Source: an uncultured Oscillospiraceae bacterium (GTDB lineage: Bacteria; Bacillota; Clostridia; Oscillospirales; Oscillospiraceae). Taken from it: a stretch of DNA of 43,033 nt. Below the pieces are notes generated by a model that was not told the DNA's origin, searched no databases, and saw only the letters and a list, made by a program, of their open reading frames with translations. A program made the position numbers and the translations under genes. Below are positions 32,442 through 41,398 of this stretch, one piece after another (the first letter of the stretch is position 1; each line of letters begins with the position of its first letter). Location of the stretch: contig CAKTOJ010000004.1 in assembly GCA_934589665.1 (NCBI GenBank), positions 1-43,033 of the forward strand, read 5' to 3'.

Positions 32442-33890
32442 TTACCTGCTGCGCTTAAGGACCTCACGCACAAGCTCGTAAACGCGCTCCGTAGAGGGAA
32501 CATTCAGCTTCTCGCGTACAGAGTGGACATCGTGCAGCTCGGGGCCGAGAGAGATCGCATCGAGGCCGGGGATCTTCTCGATGAACAGTCCGCACTCCAA
32601 GCCGCCGTGTGTCGCTTCGATCCTGCCGTCCGCACCGGTGATGTCACGGTAAGCGTCAAGCACCAGCTCGCGGAATCTGGACTCGCGCGCATACTGCCAG
32701 CCGGGATAGGAGCTGCGCTCCGTAACCGTTCCGCCGGCAAATTCCACGATAGCATGGACGCGCTGGGCAAGCATCTGCTTCTGCGAGGCAATGCAGGAAC
32801 GGATGGAATAGGTGAAATGCAGGCCATCCTCCGCCAGATGGATCACGCCGAGATTGAGCGAGGTCTGCACCAGACCGGGAAAGTCTACATTCATGGCCTC
32901 CACACCATGCGGGAGCGCAAGGAGCGTGTGGAGCATAACGGAGGTCGTCTCCGCGCTGACAGCGCAAGATGCCTCACTCTTCGCGCACTCGACCGTTACA
33001 CCGTCGTCGCAGCCTGCGTACTCGTTTTTGAGCGTTGCATCAAATTCGCGGATGAACTGCTCAAACGCCGCGCCTTGATCCGCCGAAACGGCAGCCTTGG
33101 CCTCGCAGCGCGAGCAGATCACATTGTCGAATTTTCCGCCATCAATCGCTGCGAGGCGCAAACCGGGGAACTTTTCCATTGCGGAATAGAGCACACGGCC
33201 CATGAGCACATTCGCGCTGCCGCGGCCCTTGTTGATATCAGCGCCGGAGTGACCGCCCTGAAGGCCGGAGATTGTCACGCTGTAGCACGCCTCGCCGCTG
33301 AGCGGCTCCGGCTTGCCGGGCAGCGTGCAGTCCGCGCGCATGCCGCCGGCGCAGGACACCGTGAATACTCCCTCCTCCTCCGAGTCGAGATTCATCAGCT
33401 TTCTTCCCTTGAGGTCGGAGCAGTCAAGCGCGAACGCACCGTCCATGCCGACCTCCTCGTCCACGGTGAACACCGCTTCGATCGGCGGATGCTCAAGCGT
33501 TTCGTCCGCAAGGAGAGCGAGGATCATCGCCACGGCAATGCCGTTGTCGCCGCCGAGCGAGGTCTTGTCCGCCCAGATCCATTCGCCGTCGGTTCTGAGG
33601 TCAAGTCCCTCTTTCGCCATATCCTTCGTGCAGTCGTCCGTCTTGGCGCATACCATGTCGATATGGCCCTGAAGGATGATCGGCTCGGACTTTTCGTAGC
33701 CCCTGGATGCATCCTTCCAGATGATGACGTTGTTGCACGCCTCCTGACGGTACTTGAGCCCCAGCTCCTTCGCAAAGCTGACGCACAGATCGCTGACCTG
33801 CTTCGTGTTGCCGCTGCCATGCGGCACGGAACAGAGCTTTTCAAAATACTCAAACACCTTCTCGGGCTTGAGTCCGGTCAAAACAGCCAT
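32442..33890 (-). CDS. pepD: Aminoacyl-histidine dipeptidase PepD (M20 metallopeptidase)
   Basis: A 482-residue M20C dipeptidase, the beta-Ala-His (carnosinase-like) type with broad specificity for Xaa-His and other dipeptides. Metal and catalytic residues are His76 and Asp78 in GHIDMV, Asp115 in GGDNGIA, and Glu145-Glu146 in DEEVGMDGA, with the distal ligands ATHGGLECGLF and GPELHDVHSVRE. AAGGAGG precedes ATG 33890. It is the last gene behind a DUF3798-type ABC transporter on the same strand, separated by 69 bases with a hairpin, so the transporter may supply its substrate. Confidence 0.95.
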   Translation of the reverse strand: MAVLTGLKPEKVFEYFEKLCSVPHGSGNTKQVSDLCVSFAKELGLKYRQEACNNVIIWKDASRGYEKSEPIILQGHIDMVCAKTDDCTKDMAKEGLDLRTDGEWIWADKTSLGGDNGIAVAMILALLADETLEHPPIEAVFTVDEEVGMDGAFALDCSDLKGRKLMNLDSEEEGVFTVSCAGGMRADCTLPGKPEPLSGEACYSVTISGLQGGHSGADINKGRGSANVLMGRVLYSAMEKFPGLRLAAIDGGKFDNVICSRCEAKAAVSADQGAAFEQFIREFDATLKNEYAGCDDGVTVECAKSEASCAVSAETTSVMLHTLLALPHGVEAMNVDFPGLVQTSLNLGVIHLAEDGLHFTYSIRSCIASQKQMLAQRVHAIVEFAGGTVTERSSYPGWQYARESRFRELVLDAYRDITGADGRIEATHGGLECGLFIEKIPGLDAISLGPELHDVHSVREKLNVPSTERVYELVREVLKRSR

Positions 33891-33913
33891 AATGGTTCCT
33901 CCTTATTCTATGC

Positions 33914-33944
33914 GTACAGCCCATGCGCAGAGCACGGGCTGTAC
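33914..33944 (-). repeat. Hairpin between the small membrane protein gene and pepD
   Basis: GTACAGCCC / GGGCTGTAC pair perfectly over nine bases, with three more pairs inside. No T run follows on either strand, so an RNA stability element or weak attenuator is more likely than a terminator. Confidence 0.55.
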
Positions 33945-33959
33945 TGTGATAGTGATTTG

Positions 33960-34472
33960 TCAGCCGGCCGTCGTGCCGTCTGCAGCGGTATCGTCCATGC
34001 CAGCGTCACCAAGGCCGAACTCATCGTCAGAGGTGGGTTCCTCTTCCACAGGCTCCGCATCGGGCGAGGGGATAAACTCACTGAGATAAGCGTCTTCACC
34101 AAGGCCGGCAAGATAGGCGGGCAGATTGATGATGATGCCATCCATATTTCTCGGCAGGGAGAGCGTATAGACCTCGGTCGTCTCGCTGCCGCCCTTCTGC
34201 TGCGTGATCTCCAGCGTCAGGGTGAGCTTCTGGCCAATGCAGGTCGTGCTGCCGCGTTCACGGTCGTAGAGCTTTGCGATCTGCTCGCCGTCCTGATAAA
34301 CGACGACCTTATAGGGCGTATCGTAGGTCTGGCCGTTGTACTCAAGCTTTTTGTTGTCGAGATATACTGTATGGCCGCGGCCAATGATCGTCATGACATA
34401 GGCGATCACAACCAGAACGACGACCGCCGCGAGCTGAATGATCAGTGTGCGCTTGGAGGCTTTATTTTTCAT
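33960..34472 (-). CDS. Uncharacterised membrane-anchored protein of the DUF3798-type ABC operon
   Basis: A 170-residue protein I do not recognise. A basic N-terminus (MKNKASKRTL) and one membrane helix at about 10-31 are followed by an extracytoplasmic beta-rich domain (HTVYLDNKKLEYNGQTYDTP to about 115). The C-terminal tail is acidic and disordered (PSPDAEPVEEEPTSDDEFGL, then Asp/Thr/Gly). Its start overlaps the stop of the second permease by four bases (ATGA), so it is translated with the transporter and probably belongs to it, perhaps as an accessory that contacts the binding protein or permease. That role is inference only. Confidence 0.8.
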   Translation of the reverse strand: MKNKASKRTLIIQLAAVVVLVVIAYVMTIIGRGHTVYLDNKKLEYNGQTYDTPYKVVVYQDGEQIAKLYDRERGSTTCIGQKLTLTLEITQQKGGSETTEVYTLSLPRNMDGIIINLPAYLAGLGEDAYLSEFIPSPDAEPVEEEPTSDDEFGLGDAGMDDTAADGTTAG

Positions 34473-35614
34473 TTTGCTTTCTCCTCCTCTTCCGCCAGCT
34501 GTTCAGCGGCAAGCTGAAGGCCGGCCGCGCTCTTGGCTTTGCGCTTCTTCGACTCATACATGACCAGTGCCAGCGTGATAACGGCATAGGATACAAACAC
34601 GCGGAAGTATTCGCCGATCATCGAGTCTCCGGTGATGGCTGCGCCGGTTCTGGGCGCCACAATGAACATGGTGTGGAACAGAATGATCCCGAGGAACACA
34701 TTCTTGATGCTGGCCTTGTCCACGCTCGCGCCGCCGACGAGCAGCGCCGCGATGGAGAACATGCCGATCTGAGAGTGCGCCGAATAGGTCGGGAAGTTGC
34801 CGACGTTCTGAAGATAGATGATCATGCCGAAGCCCGCAAACACGGTGGAGATGACCATGGAGATCACGCGGGTGCGCTCGACATCAATGCCAGCATCGCG
34901 TGCAACCTCCATATCCTGACCGACCGCGCGCATGTCCTGACCAAGCTTGGTCTTGCGGAACCAGAGAATGAAGAGGCATGCAATGGCGATGATGATAAGC
35001 GTGAGCACCGGGATTTTCACGCCGCCGACGCTAAAGGCCAGCAGGTTATCCACGCTCTGGCGCATGCTCAGCAGGCTGACCGTGTTGCGGATGCCGTAGC
35101 CGCGCGGGAGCTTGATGGAGTCGTGGATGATGGGAATGATGGGGCCCATCATAAAGAGCACAATGAACTGATATACGCCGTTCATGGTAAACGAGATCAT
35201 GTAGCTCGTGATCATCTCGCGGCCCTTGGATTTGTTGAGCAGTCTGCCGATCATCACGCCGAGCAGGATCGAAATGGGAATGGAGATAATCGCTGCAAGG
35301 ATCAGGCCGGGGATGCCCCACACCTGCCAGTCCGCCGCGAAGATCAGGCCGATCTCGCCGGCCATTGCACCGAGCGTCATACCGAAGTTCATGCCCATAC
35401 CGGCCATAACAGGGATGAGCAGGCTCAGGATCAGGAACGCATTGCGCCCCAGACGGGTCATAACCTCGTTGAGCAGATAGCTCCATGAGAGATCCGCACG
35501 CGGGATGCAGAACGCGCAGATAAGGACAAACATGATGGGGACGGAGTTATCACGGACGAATTTCAGGATGAGCTGACCGAAGCTCTGGCCGCCGGACAAA
35601 TTTTTCTTCTTCAT
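34469..35614 (-). CDS. ABC transporter permease (BPD_transp_2 / RbsC-like), second permease
   Basis: A 381-residue permease with about nine or ten membrane segments and the family features FGMTLGAMAGEIGLIFAADW near residues 75-95 and AAIISIPISILLGVMIGRLL. The cytoplasmic coupling segment TKLGQDMRAVGQDMEVARDA is followed by ALLVGGASVDKASIKNVFLG, matching sugar, nucleoside and BMP-type importers. The C-terminus is charged (QLAAEQLAEEEEKAK). The start is uncertain: ATG 35620 overlaps the previous stop as ATGA, but ATG 35614 has better spacing to GGAGGG. It forms a heterodimer with the permease encoded upstream. Confidence 0.92.
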   Translation of the reverse strand: MKKKNLSGGQSFGQLILKFVRDNSVPIMFVLICAFCIPRADLSWSYLLNEVMTRLGRNAFLILSLLIPVMAGMGMNFGMTLGAMAGEIGLIFAADWQVWGIPGLILAAIISIPISILLGVMIGRLLNKSKGREMITSYMISFTMNGVYQFIVLFMMGPIIPIIHDSIKLPRGYGIRNTVSLLSMRQSVDNLLAFSVGGVKIPVLTLIIIAIACLFILWFRKTKLGQDMRAVGQDMEVARDAGIDVERTRVISMVISTVFAGFGMIIYLQNVGNFPTYSAHSQIGMFSIAALLVGGASVDKASIKNVFLGIILFHTMFIVAPRTGAAITGDSMIGEYFRVFVSYAVITLALVMYESKKRKAKSAAGLQLAAEQLAEEEEKAK

Positions 35615-35616
35615 GC

Positions 35617-36699
35617 TCATTTCCCTCCTTCCGTCTTACGGGTCAGCGCGTAAACGATCATACCGTTGGAAACGATGATACGGATGACCTCGCTGATATC
35701 CAGATGGACCATGGCGTTCATCACGGTCGGCGTCATGGTGACAAGGCCCTGATAGAGGAACGTGCCGATGATGACGTTGGTGATGCTGGCCTTGTTGACG
35801 CTCGCGCCGCCGATGAGAACTGCTGCGACAGCAGGGAACGCCATATTGAGCGGCGCCATATAGAGCTGCACGAAGCCGAAGCCCTGCTCATACATCAGGA
35901 TGCCAACTGCGCCCAGCCAGGTGGAGAGCACAACGGACAGGAGGCGCGTCTTATCGATGTTGATGCCGGCCGCCTTGGCAAAGGCGGGGTTGGAGCCGAC
36001 GGCGGTCATGGCCGTGCCGGTCTTGGTGTGCAGAAACGCCCACATCAAAAACGCGAGGAAGGCGAAGAAGAGCAGGCTGCCAGTCGGAATGACAAGATTG
36101 ATGCCGAGCGGATTGAGGTCGATGGCGAGGAAATTCGCCAGAACCTTATCATAAAAGCCCTCCAGCGAGATCGTGGTACGAAGGCCCTTGCCGGCAAAGC
36201 CCCAAACCATCGTGGGGCTGTGGTACGGCAGTAACAGCCACATCATACACATAAAGGAAACGGACGAAAATCCGACATAGGTGGCGACCATCATTTCGCC
36301 GCCCTTGATCTTGTTGAGCATCCAGCCGTAGCCGCCGCCGAGGATCAGGGCAAAGGGTGTCGCAATGACGATGGCCATGACAAAGCTCATTGCGCCGGTA
36401 AAGCCGAACTCAATCGAGAGCGTGGCGCCCAGCAGACCGGAAATGATACCCAGCGGCAGTCCGAAGTTCAGACCGCAGCCGGAATGGATCATCGGAACCA
36501 TAGCCAGCACCATAACGGCATTCCAGCTGAAGCGGTTGATAACATTGGTGATCTGTGTCGCAAAGTCCACGCCGGCGATCGGCGCGAGAATGAACATCAG
36601 CATCAGGAAACCGGTGATGATCAGGCGCGGGATACCGTAGCTGTCGATCATCCGGCGGAGCCTGCTCTTATCGGCAAGGCTGTTTGTTGTATTACTCAT
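35617..36699 (-). CDS. ABC transporter permease (BPD_transp_2 / RbsC-like), first permease
   Basis: A 360-residue permease homologous to its neighbour: NFGLPLGIISGLLGATLSIE, then TGTAMTAVGSNPAFAKAAGI as coupling segment and AVLIGGASVNKASITNVIIG. About nine or ten membrane segments. AAGGAGGG precedes ATG 36699. It lies 11 bases after the ATPase gene. Two different permease genes plus a fused two-domain ATPase is the layout of nucleoside (BMP-type) and some sugar importers. Confidence 0.93.
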   Translation of the reverse strand: MSNTTNSLADKSRLRRMIDSYGIPRLIITGFLMLMFILAPIAGVDFATQITNVINRFSWNAVMVLAMVPMIHSGCGLNFGLPLGIISGLLGATLSIEFGFTGAMSFVMAIVIATPFALILGGGYGWMLNKIKGGEMMVATYVGFSSVSFMCMMWLLLPYHSPTMVWGFAGKGLRTTISLEGFYDKVLANFLAIDLNPLGINLVIPTGSLLFFAFLAFLMWAFLHTKTGTAMTAVGSNPAFAKAAGINIDKTRLLSVVLSTWLGAVGILMYEQGFGFVQLYMAPLNMAFPAVAAVLIGGASVNKASITNVIIGTFLYQGLVTMTPTVMNAMVHLDISEVIRIIVSNGMIVYALTRKTEGGK

Positions 36700-36710
36700 A
36701 CCTGCCCTCC

Positions 36711-38300
36711 TTACTTTACCTGACTGACCATCAGCGCGCCGAATGCCTCGGAGGATTCGGTGGCCGGCAGGATGCCGGCGATCCGGCCGCCGGAAACGAT
36801 GGCGATGCGGTCGCAGGTCATGCGCAGCTCCTCCAGCTCGGACGAGATCATCACGACGGTAACGCCGCTTTCACGGTTGAACTTCTTGAGCGCATCCAGA
36901 ACAAGGGACTTCGCGCCCACGTCAATGCCGCGGGTCGGCTCAGAGACAAAGAGGAACTTGGGCTCGAGTGCAAAGGCCTTGGCGAGGCACACCTTCTGCT
37001 GGTTGCCGCCGGAGAGCTCTCTGGCCTTCTGCTTCGAGCCGGTGCACTTGATCTTCAGCTCGTCGATATACTGCTCGGTCACAGTGTGGATGGCCTTTTC
37101 GTCACGCCATTTCACCAGACCGCCGAGATAGTTCTTGAGGAACTTATCGTGGATCTGCATGGCCGGGAAGGAGATGTTCCACTCCAGCGACTCGTCGAGC
37201 AGAAGGCCCACGCCGCGGCGATCCTCCGAAACGAAGGCAAGCTGGGAATCAAGGCACTTGCGCGGTGCGTTGAGCGGAATGGGCTTGCCGTCAAACTCGA
37301 CCGTGCCGCCTGCCTCGTACAGGCCCATGATACCGTTCGGGATGCCGAGCTTGCCCTGACCGGCGAGGCCGCCGATACCAAGGATCTCACCCTCCTTGAT
37401 GTCAAGATCGACATTGCGCACGATCTCACCGGGCATGTCCACCCACAGCTTGCGGATCGACATGATATTGCGCGCATCGGAGTGGTCGACCACATCCTGC
37501 GCGGCACTGAGGTCGACATTGCGGCCGACCATCCACTTTGTAATATCGGATACGTTCGTCTCACTCGCCGGCGTGTCCTTGACCACATAGCCGTCGCGCA
37601 TGATGATGACCTTATTGCACACGTCCAGAATCTCCTGCAGACGGTGCGTAATGAAGATCACAGCGATGCCGCGCGCGGACATGCCGCGGATGGAATCGAG
37701 CAATGCCGAGGCTTCTTTCTCGGTCAGCACGGCGGTCGGCTCATCGAGAATGAGCAGCTTGAGCTGATCCTTGCTCAGCTCACGTGCGATCTCGGTAAAC
37801 TGCTTGTGGCCGACCGGCATATCGCTGATGACCATGTTCGCGTCGATGTGGACGCCCATCTTTTCGATGGCCGCCGCGGCGCGGGTATCCATTTCCTTAT
37901 AATCGAGTGTGTTCATGCGGCTGCCGAACACCTCGGAGATGACGTTTTTCTTCTGGGGCTCACGGTTGAGCAGAATGTTCTCCGTTGCCGTGAAGCCGGG
38001 GATCAGAGAAAACTCCTGATGCACCATGCCGATACCGGCTGCCAGTGCGTCAAAGGGCGTATTAAACGTGACCTTTTCACCGTTGATCAGCACGTCGCCG
38101 CCATAGCCGCCCGTTTCGCGGATGACGTCCATGCCGAAGAGAATCTTCATCAGCGTGCTCTTGCCCGCGCCGTTTTCGCCGACAAGGCCGAGCACTTCGC
38201 CCGCTTTGAGCGTAAAATTGATATCGGTAAGGACCTGATTGCCAAAGAAGTCCTTTTTGATGTTGCGCATCTCCAACAGAGGAGCGTTGTTATTTTCCAT
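36711..38300 (-). CDS. ABC transporter ATP-binding protein, two-domain sugar/nucleoside type
   Basis: A 529-residue protein with two fused nucleotide-binding domains. Domain 1 has an intact Walker A (GENGAGKST, about 41-49) and Walker B (LLILDEPTAVL) but a degenerate signature (MPVGHKQFTEIAREL). Domain 2 has an intact signature (ELSGGNQQKVCLAKAF) but a degenerate Walker A (GLAGQGKLGI) and a Walker B in which Asp is replaced by Ser (FLFVSEPTRGIDVGA). Only one composite ATP site should therefore hydrolyse, as in RbsA/MglA-type proteins; the Ser substitution is an added step. The upstream gene encodes the DUF3798-type binding protein, which makes sugar transport far from certain. Confidence 0.93.
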   Translation of the reverse strand: MENNNAPLLEMRNIKKDFFGNQVLTDINFTLKAGEVLGLVGENGAGKSTLMKILFGMDVIRETGGYGGDVLINGEKVTFNTPFDALAAGIGMVHQEFSLIPGFTATENILLNREPQKKNVISEVFGSRMNTLDYKEMDTRAAAAIEKMGVHIDANMVISDMPVGHKQFTEIARELSKDQLKLLILDEPTAVLTEKEASALLDSIRGMSARGIAVIFITHRLQEILDVCNKVIIMRDGYVVKDTPASETNVSDITKWMVGRNVDLSAAQDVVDHSDARNIMSIRKLWVDMPGEIVRNVDLDIKEGEILGIGGLAGQGKLGIPNGIMGLYEAGGTVEFDGKPIPLNAPRKCLDSQLAFVSEDRRGVGLLLDESLEWNISFPAMQIHDKFLKNYLGGLVKWRDEKAIHTVTEQYIDELKIKCTGSKQKARELSGGNQQKVCLAKAFALEPKFLFVSEPTRGIDVGAKSLVLDALKKFNRESGVTVVMISSELEELRMTCDRIAIVSGGRIAGILPATESSEAFGALMVSQVK

Positions 38301-38323
38301 AAGCTATACCCTACCTAAAGAAG

Positions 38324-38352
38324 CAGGGAGGGAGGCTTTTCCTCCCCCCCTG
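38324..38352 (-). terminator. Attenuator-like hairpin between the binding-protein gene and the ATPase gene
   Basis: On the minus strand a 12-bp stem (CAGGGGGGGAGG with CCTCCCTCCCTG, one G-U) and five-base loop is followed by CTTCTTT. Partial termination would leave the binding protein in excess over the membrane parts. The plus strand also reads into six T. Confidence 0.7.
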
Positions 38353-38382
38353 TTTTTTGATTGTCGCAAGTGGAAATCCAGC

Positions 38383-39612
38383 TTACTTGACCGTGAAGTA
38401 CTGCTCGGGAACCTCAACGGAGGTGGAGCCCATGTACCAGCCCGGATCGCCCATGATGTAGGTATCCTGATACACCAGGAAGACGTTGTCCGCCTTGACA
38501 CCGGTGGTGGCGTTGGTGTAGTTGGAGCCGTTCCAGGTCGCGTCAGGAGAGAACACCTGATAGGCCTTGGCGATGTCGTCGATGTCGGCAAGCTCGCTCT
38601 CGCCGTTGATGACGTTGAGCGCGTGCTGAGCAAGGCCGGCAGAGGTGGTGTAGCCGTAGGAGTAAGCCCAGGTGCCGAAGCGGCCGGCGCCGCCCTTTTC
38701 GCACACAGCCTCTTCAACCTTGGCGAGGATCTTCTGGAAGTCGCCCGCCTCAGCGGTCAGATCAATACCCAGAGCGCCGGGATAGCCCAGCAGCGGGGAG
38801 GGCAGGTCAGCCTCGATGAAGTAGCCGCCGTACTCGAGCAGCTGCTTGAGCAGAGGCTCGGTGTGCGCGTCGTTGGTGCAGAAGTAAGCGGCCTTCTCGC
38901 CATAGGTATTGACCCACTCGGGAACCTTTTCGAGGATGTAGGCCTGCGCACCGGCAACGCCGACGTCAGAGGTGGGGTCGGGAGCGGTCTCCATCACGAA
39001 GTTGATGCCGAACTCCTCGCAGGCAGCCTTCATGACGGCGATACGGCGGCTCATGGTCTCATACGCCAGATGGCGCGGGAAGGAAATGTGAACGAAGGTG
39101 TCGCAGTCCAGCTCGTGAGCAGTGCGGATGATGAGGTAGCCGCGGGCAACAAAGTCGTTGTTGCACACGAGGTCGGCGGCGGAGCCGATCTCAGGCAGAT
39201 CCTCGTGCGCCTCACCGGCAATGCAGAGGATGTCGGGGCGGCGCTCCTTGATCTTGCGGAAGGCCTCGGTCGTGCCGGGAACACCCTGGTTGACGATGAT
39301 CGCCTTCATGTCAGGGTCATCGGACAGGTTGACGATGGTCTGGATGGTGGTTTCCAGCTCTTCAGTGAAGTTGTCGGGGTAGATCGCCAGCGTGACGTTC
39401 TCCTCGCCGTAAAGAGCCTGGAAGGCCTCAGCGCCGCGGCGGTCGTCCTCGGACTGAGAAACGGAGCCGGTGACAATGCCGATGTGAACAGCGCTTTCCT
39501 GGCTGTCAGAATTGTCGGGGGTATCGGGAGTTTCGGGGGTGGTCTTGTCGCCGCAGGCCACAAGTGCAAGCACCATGACCAGAGCGAGCAGGATGCTCAG
39601 AAATCTTTTCAT
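38383..39612 (-). CDS. DUF3798-family substrate-binding lipoprotein of an ABC transporter
   Basis: A 409-residue lipoprotein with lipobox LVAC (Cys20) and a Thr/Pro/Asp-rich tether. The mature part begins HIGIVTGSVSQSEDDRRGAE and contains YPDNFTEELETTIQTIVNLS, KAIIVNQGVPGTTEAFRKI, ILCIAGEAHEDLPEI and VHISFPRHLAYETMSRR. I recognise this as the DUF3798 family, which is functionally uncharacterised and has a periplasmic-binding-protein-like fold. GGAGG precedes ATG 39612 by six bases. It is the first gene of the operon with the ABC ATPase, two permeases, a small anchored protein and PepD. The ligand is unknown; the dipeptidase makes a peptide or amino-acid conjugate a reasonable guess. Confidence 0.88.
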   Translation of the reverse strand: MKRFLSILLALVMVLALVACGDKTTPETPDTPDNSDSQESAVHIGIVTGSVSQSEDDRRGAEAFQALYGEENVTLAIYPDNFTEELETTIQTIVNLSDDPDMKAIIVNQGVPGTTEAFRKIKERRPDILCIAGEAHEDLPEIGSAADLVCNNDFVARGYLIIRTAHELDCDTFVHISFPRHLAYETMSRRIAVMKAACEEFGINFVMETAPDPTSDVGVAGAQAYILEKVPEWVNTYGEKAAYFCTNDAHTEPLLKQLLEYGGYFIEADLPSPLLGYPGALGIDLTAEAGDFQKILAKVEEAVCEKGGAGRFGTWAYSYGYTTSAGLAQHALNVINGESELADIDDIAKAYQVFSPDATWNGSNYTNATTGVKADNVFLVYQDTYIMGDPGWYMGSTSVEVPEQYFTVK

Positions 39613-39663
39613 ACGTAACCTCCAGTTTAATTTTTTGCAAGAGCATTGCAGGGATGTTTAATT

Positions 39664-39692
39664 ACTATATACAAAATTCAGTGCCTTGTCAA
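39664..39692 (-). promoter_or_regulatory. Strong promoter of the DUF3798 transporter operon
   Basis: Minus-strand TTGACA (39692-39687), 17 bases, TATAGT (39669-39664), 11 of 12 consensus positions. The leader is about 45 bases. Confidence 0.88.
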
Positions 39693-39745
39693 CCTCGGGA
39701 AGACAAAAAGCGCACAAAATTTCCGCCGCCGGCATACGTTTGCCG

Positions 39746-39779
39746 AAAAAAAGAAAGCGTGAATCGATTCACGCTTTCT
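39746..39779. terminator. Terminator of the NhaC-family gene
   Basis: A perfect 28-base palindrome centred on AATCGATT, arms AGAAAGCGTGAATC / GATTCACGCTTTCT. On the minus strand it runs into seven T; on the plus strand into CTTTTT. Confidence 0.92.
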
Positions 39780-39803
39780 CTTTTTCGGACTTCCAGCAAT
39801 TAT

Positions 39804-41309
39804 TCAGGCCGCTCTGCTGCGCTGGACAGAGCGAATGACCAGCAGCGTTCCGACGGTCATGGCCACGCCGATGGCAAGGCTGATGAACACATTGCGGATA
39901 AATGCGGCAAGAATATAGTTCACAAAGCAGATGGCGGCCACCGTAACGGCATAGGGGATCTGCGTGGAAACGTGCTCGATGTGGTTGCAGTTCGCACCGG
40001 CGGAAGCCATGATGGTGGTGTCGGAGATGGGGGAGCAGTGGTCGCCGCACACCGCGCCGGCAAGGCACGCGGAGATACCCATGATCTGAAGGTCGGGTGC
40101 AGCGTTGAAGATCGGCAGAACAATGGGGATCAGGATGCCGAAGGTGCCCCAGCTGGTACCGGTAGCGAAGGCCATGAGCGCCGCCGCGACAAAGATGATG
40201 GCGGGGAGCATATTAAAGAGCCCGGCCGCCGCGTGCTTCATCAGGCCCTCCACATATACGGACGCACCGAGCAGGCTCGTCATGTTCTTGAGGGAGACGG
40301 CGAAGGTCAGAATCAGGATGGCGGGCACCATGGCGTTGAAGCCCTTGGTCATGCAGGCCATGGCGTCCTTAAAAGTAATGACACGGCGCGCGCAGAGATA
40401 GAAAATGGAGAGCACCAGCGCGATCAGCGCGCCCCACGGCAGGCCCACAAAAGCGTCCGTATCACCGAAGGCGGCGATGAAGTCGCCCGCGTTCGTCTCG
40501 GGGTCCCAGAAACCGCCGACGTAAACAAGGCCGATGACGCAGAAAATAATGAGCATGAAGATGGGAATGAGCATATCCCACATATTCGCGCGGGAGGAGC
40601 CCTCCTCCTGCGTTTCGCTCAGTGCGCCGTTCTCGCCCTGCGCGGCCTTGAGCTCTGCCGCGGCCATGGGGCCGTAATCCACACCGAGCACGACCATAGT
40701 GATAACAAACACAATGGTGAGGAGCGAATAGAAGTTGTAAGGGATCGCTTCGATGAACAGCTGGATGCCGGACACGCCGGTGTCGAGCTTCGCGGCTACG
40801 CCGGAAACGGCGGCGGCCCACGAGGAGATAGGAGCGATCATGCACACAGGCGCGGCAGTCGCGTCGATGAGGTAGGCAAGCTTGAGGCGGGAGACCTTCT
40901 GGCTGTCAGTTACCGGCGTCATGACCGAGCCGACGGTAAGGCAGTTGAAATAGTCGTCGATGAAGATAAGCACGCCGAGGGCAAAGGTTGCCAGCAGCGC
41001 GCCGGCCTTGGAGTGAATGTGCCCCGCAGCCCAGCGGCCAAAGGCAGCAGAGCCGCCGGTGGCATTGACGAGCGCGACCATCACGCCGAGCATCACAAGG
41101 AAAAGAAAGATACCGGCATTGTCTGCAATCGCGGCAGTCAGACCGTCATTGATAATGGTGTCGAGCGTGCCGACGGGGCTGAAGCCGGTCGAGAGCAGAG
41201 CGCCGACGAGAATACCGACAAAAAGGGAGGAATACGTCTCCTTCGTCAGCAGAGCCAGTCCGATGGCGACGATTGGGGGAACGAGCGACCAGAATGTGTT
41301 GACAAACAT
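39804..41309 (-). CDS. NhaC-family transporter, probably for lysine
   Basis: A 501-residue membrane protein of the NhaC Na+/H+ antiporter superfamily with about eleven or twelve membrane helices. Conserved stretches include GVLIFIDDYFNCLTVGSVM (two Asp in a membrane segment), APISSWAAAVSG, FATGTSWGTFGILIPIVLP and GAVCGDHCSPISDTTIMASA. AAAGGAG precedes ATG 41309. A plain name would be Na+/H+ antiporter, but the transcript begins with a lysine riboswitch and terminator, and NhaC-type proteins under such switches have been predicted to be lysine transporters by comparative genomics. I therefore infer lysine uptake. It is monocistronic. Confidence 0.9.
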   Translation of the reverse strand: MFVNTFWSLVPPIVAIGLALLTKETYSSLFVGILVGALLSTGFSPVGTLDTIINDGLTAAIADNAGIFLFLVMLGVMVALVNATGGSAAFGRWAAGHIHSKAGALLATFALGVLIFIDDYFNCLTVGSVMTPVTDSQKVSRLKLAYLIDATAAPVCMIAPISSWAAAVSGVAAKLDTGVSGIQLFIEAIPYNFYSLLTIVFVITMVVLGVDYGPMAAAELKAAQGENGALSETQEEGSSRANMWDMLIPIFMLIIFCVIGLVYVGGFWDPETNAGDFIAAFGDTDAFVGLPWGALIALVLSIFYLCARRVITFKDAMACMTKGFNAMVPAILILTFAVSLKNMTSLLGASVYVEGLMKHAAAGLFNMLPAIIFVAAALMAFATGTSWGTFGILIPIVLPIFNAAPDLQIMGISACLAGAVCGDHCSPISDTTIMASAGANCNHIEHVSTQIPYAVTVAAICFVNYILAAFIRNVFISLAIGVAMTVGTLLVIRSVQRSRAA

Positions 41310-41336
41310 GATGTGTCTCCTTTCGCACAGCCGTGC

Positions 41337-41375
41337 AAAAAAATTTAAGTCATGATGTTTCCATCATGACTTAAA
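41337..41375 (-). terminator. Terminator of the lysine riboswitch
   Basis: A perfect 14-bp stem, TTTAAGTCATGATG / CATCATGACTTAAA, with loop GAAA, followed on the minus strand by seven T. The start codon is about 28 bases further on. Confidence 0.95.
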
Positions 41376-41398
41376 CACAACACACCTTTTGCAAGCGC

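Noticed and set aside
36684..38318. 544-codon plus-strand frame antisense to the ABC ATPase
   Set aside because: Shadow of a clear two-domain ABC protein.
39654..41348. 564-codon plus-strand frame antisense to the NhaC-family gene
   Set aside because: Charged shadow sequence; the minus strand has membrane helices, ribosome binding site and riboswitch.
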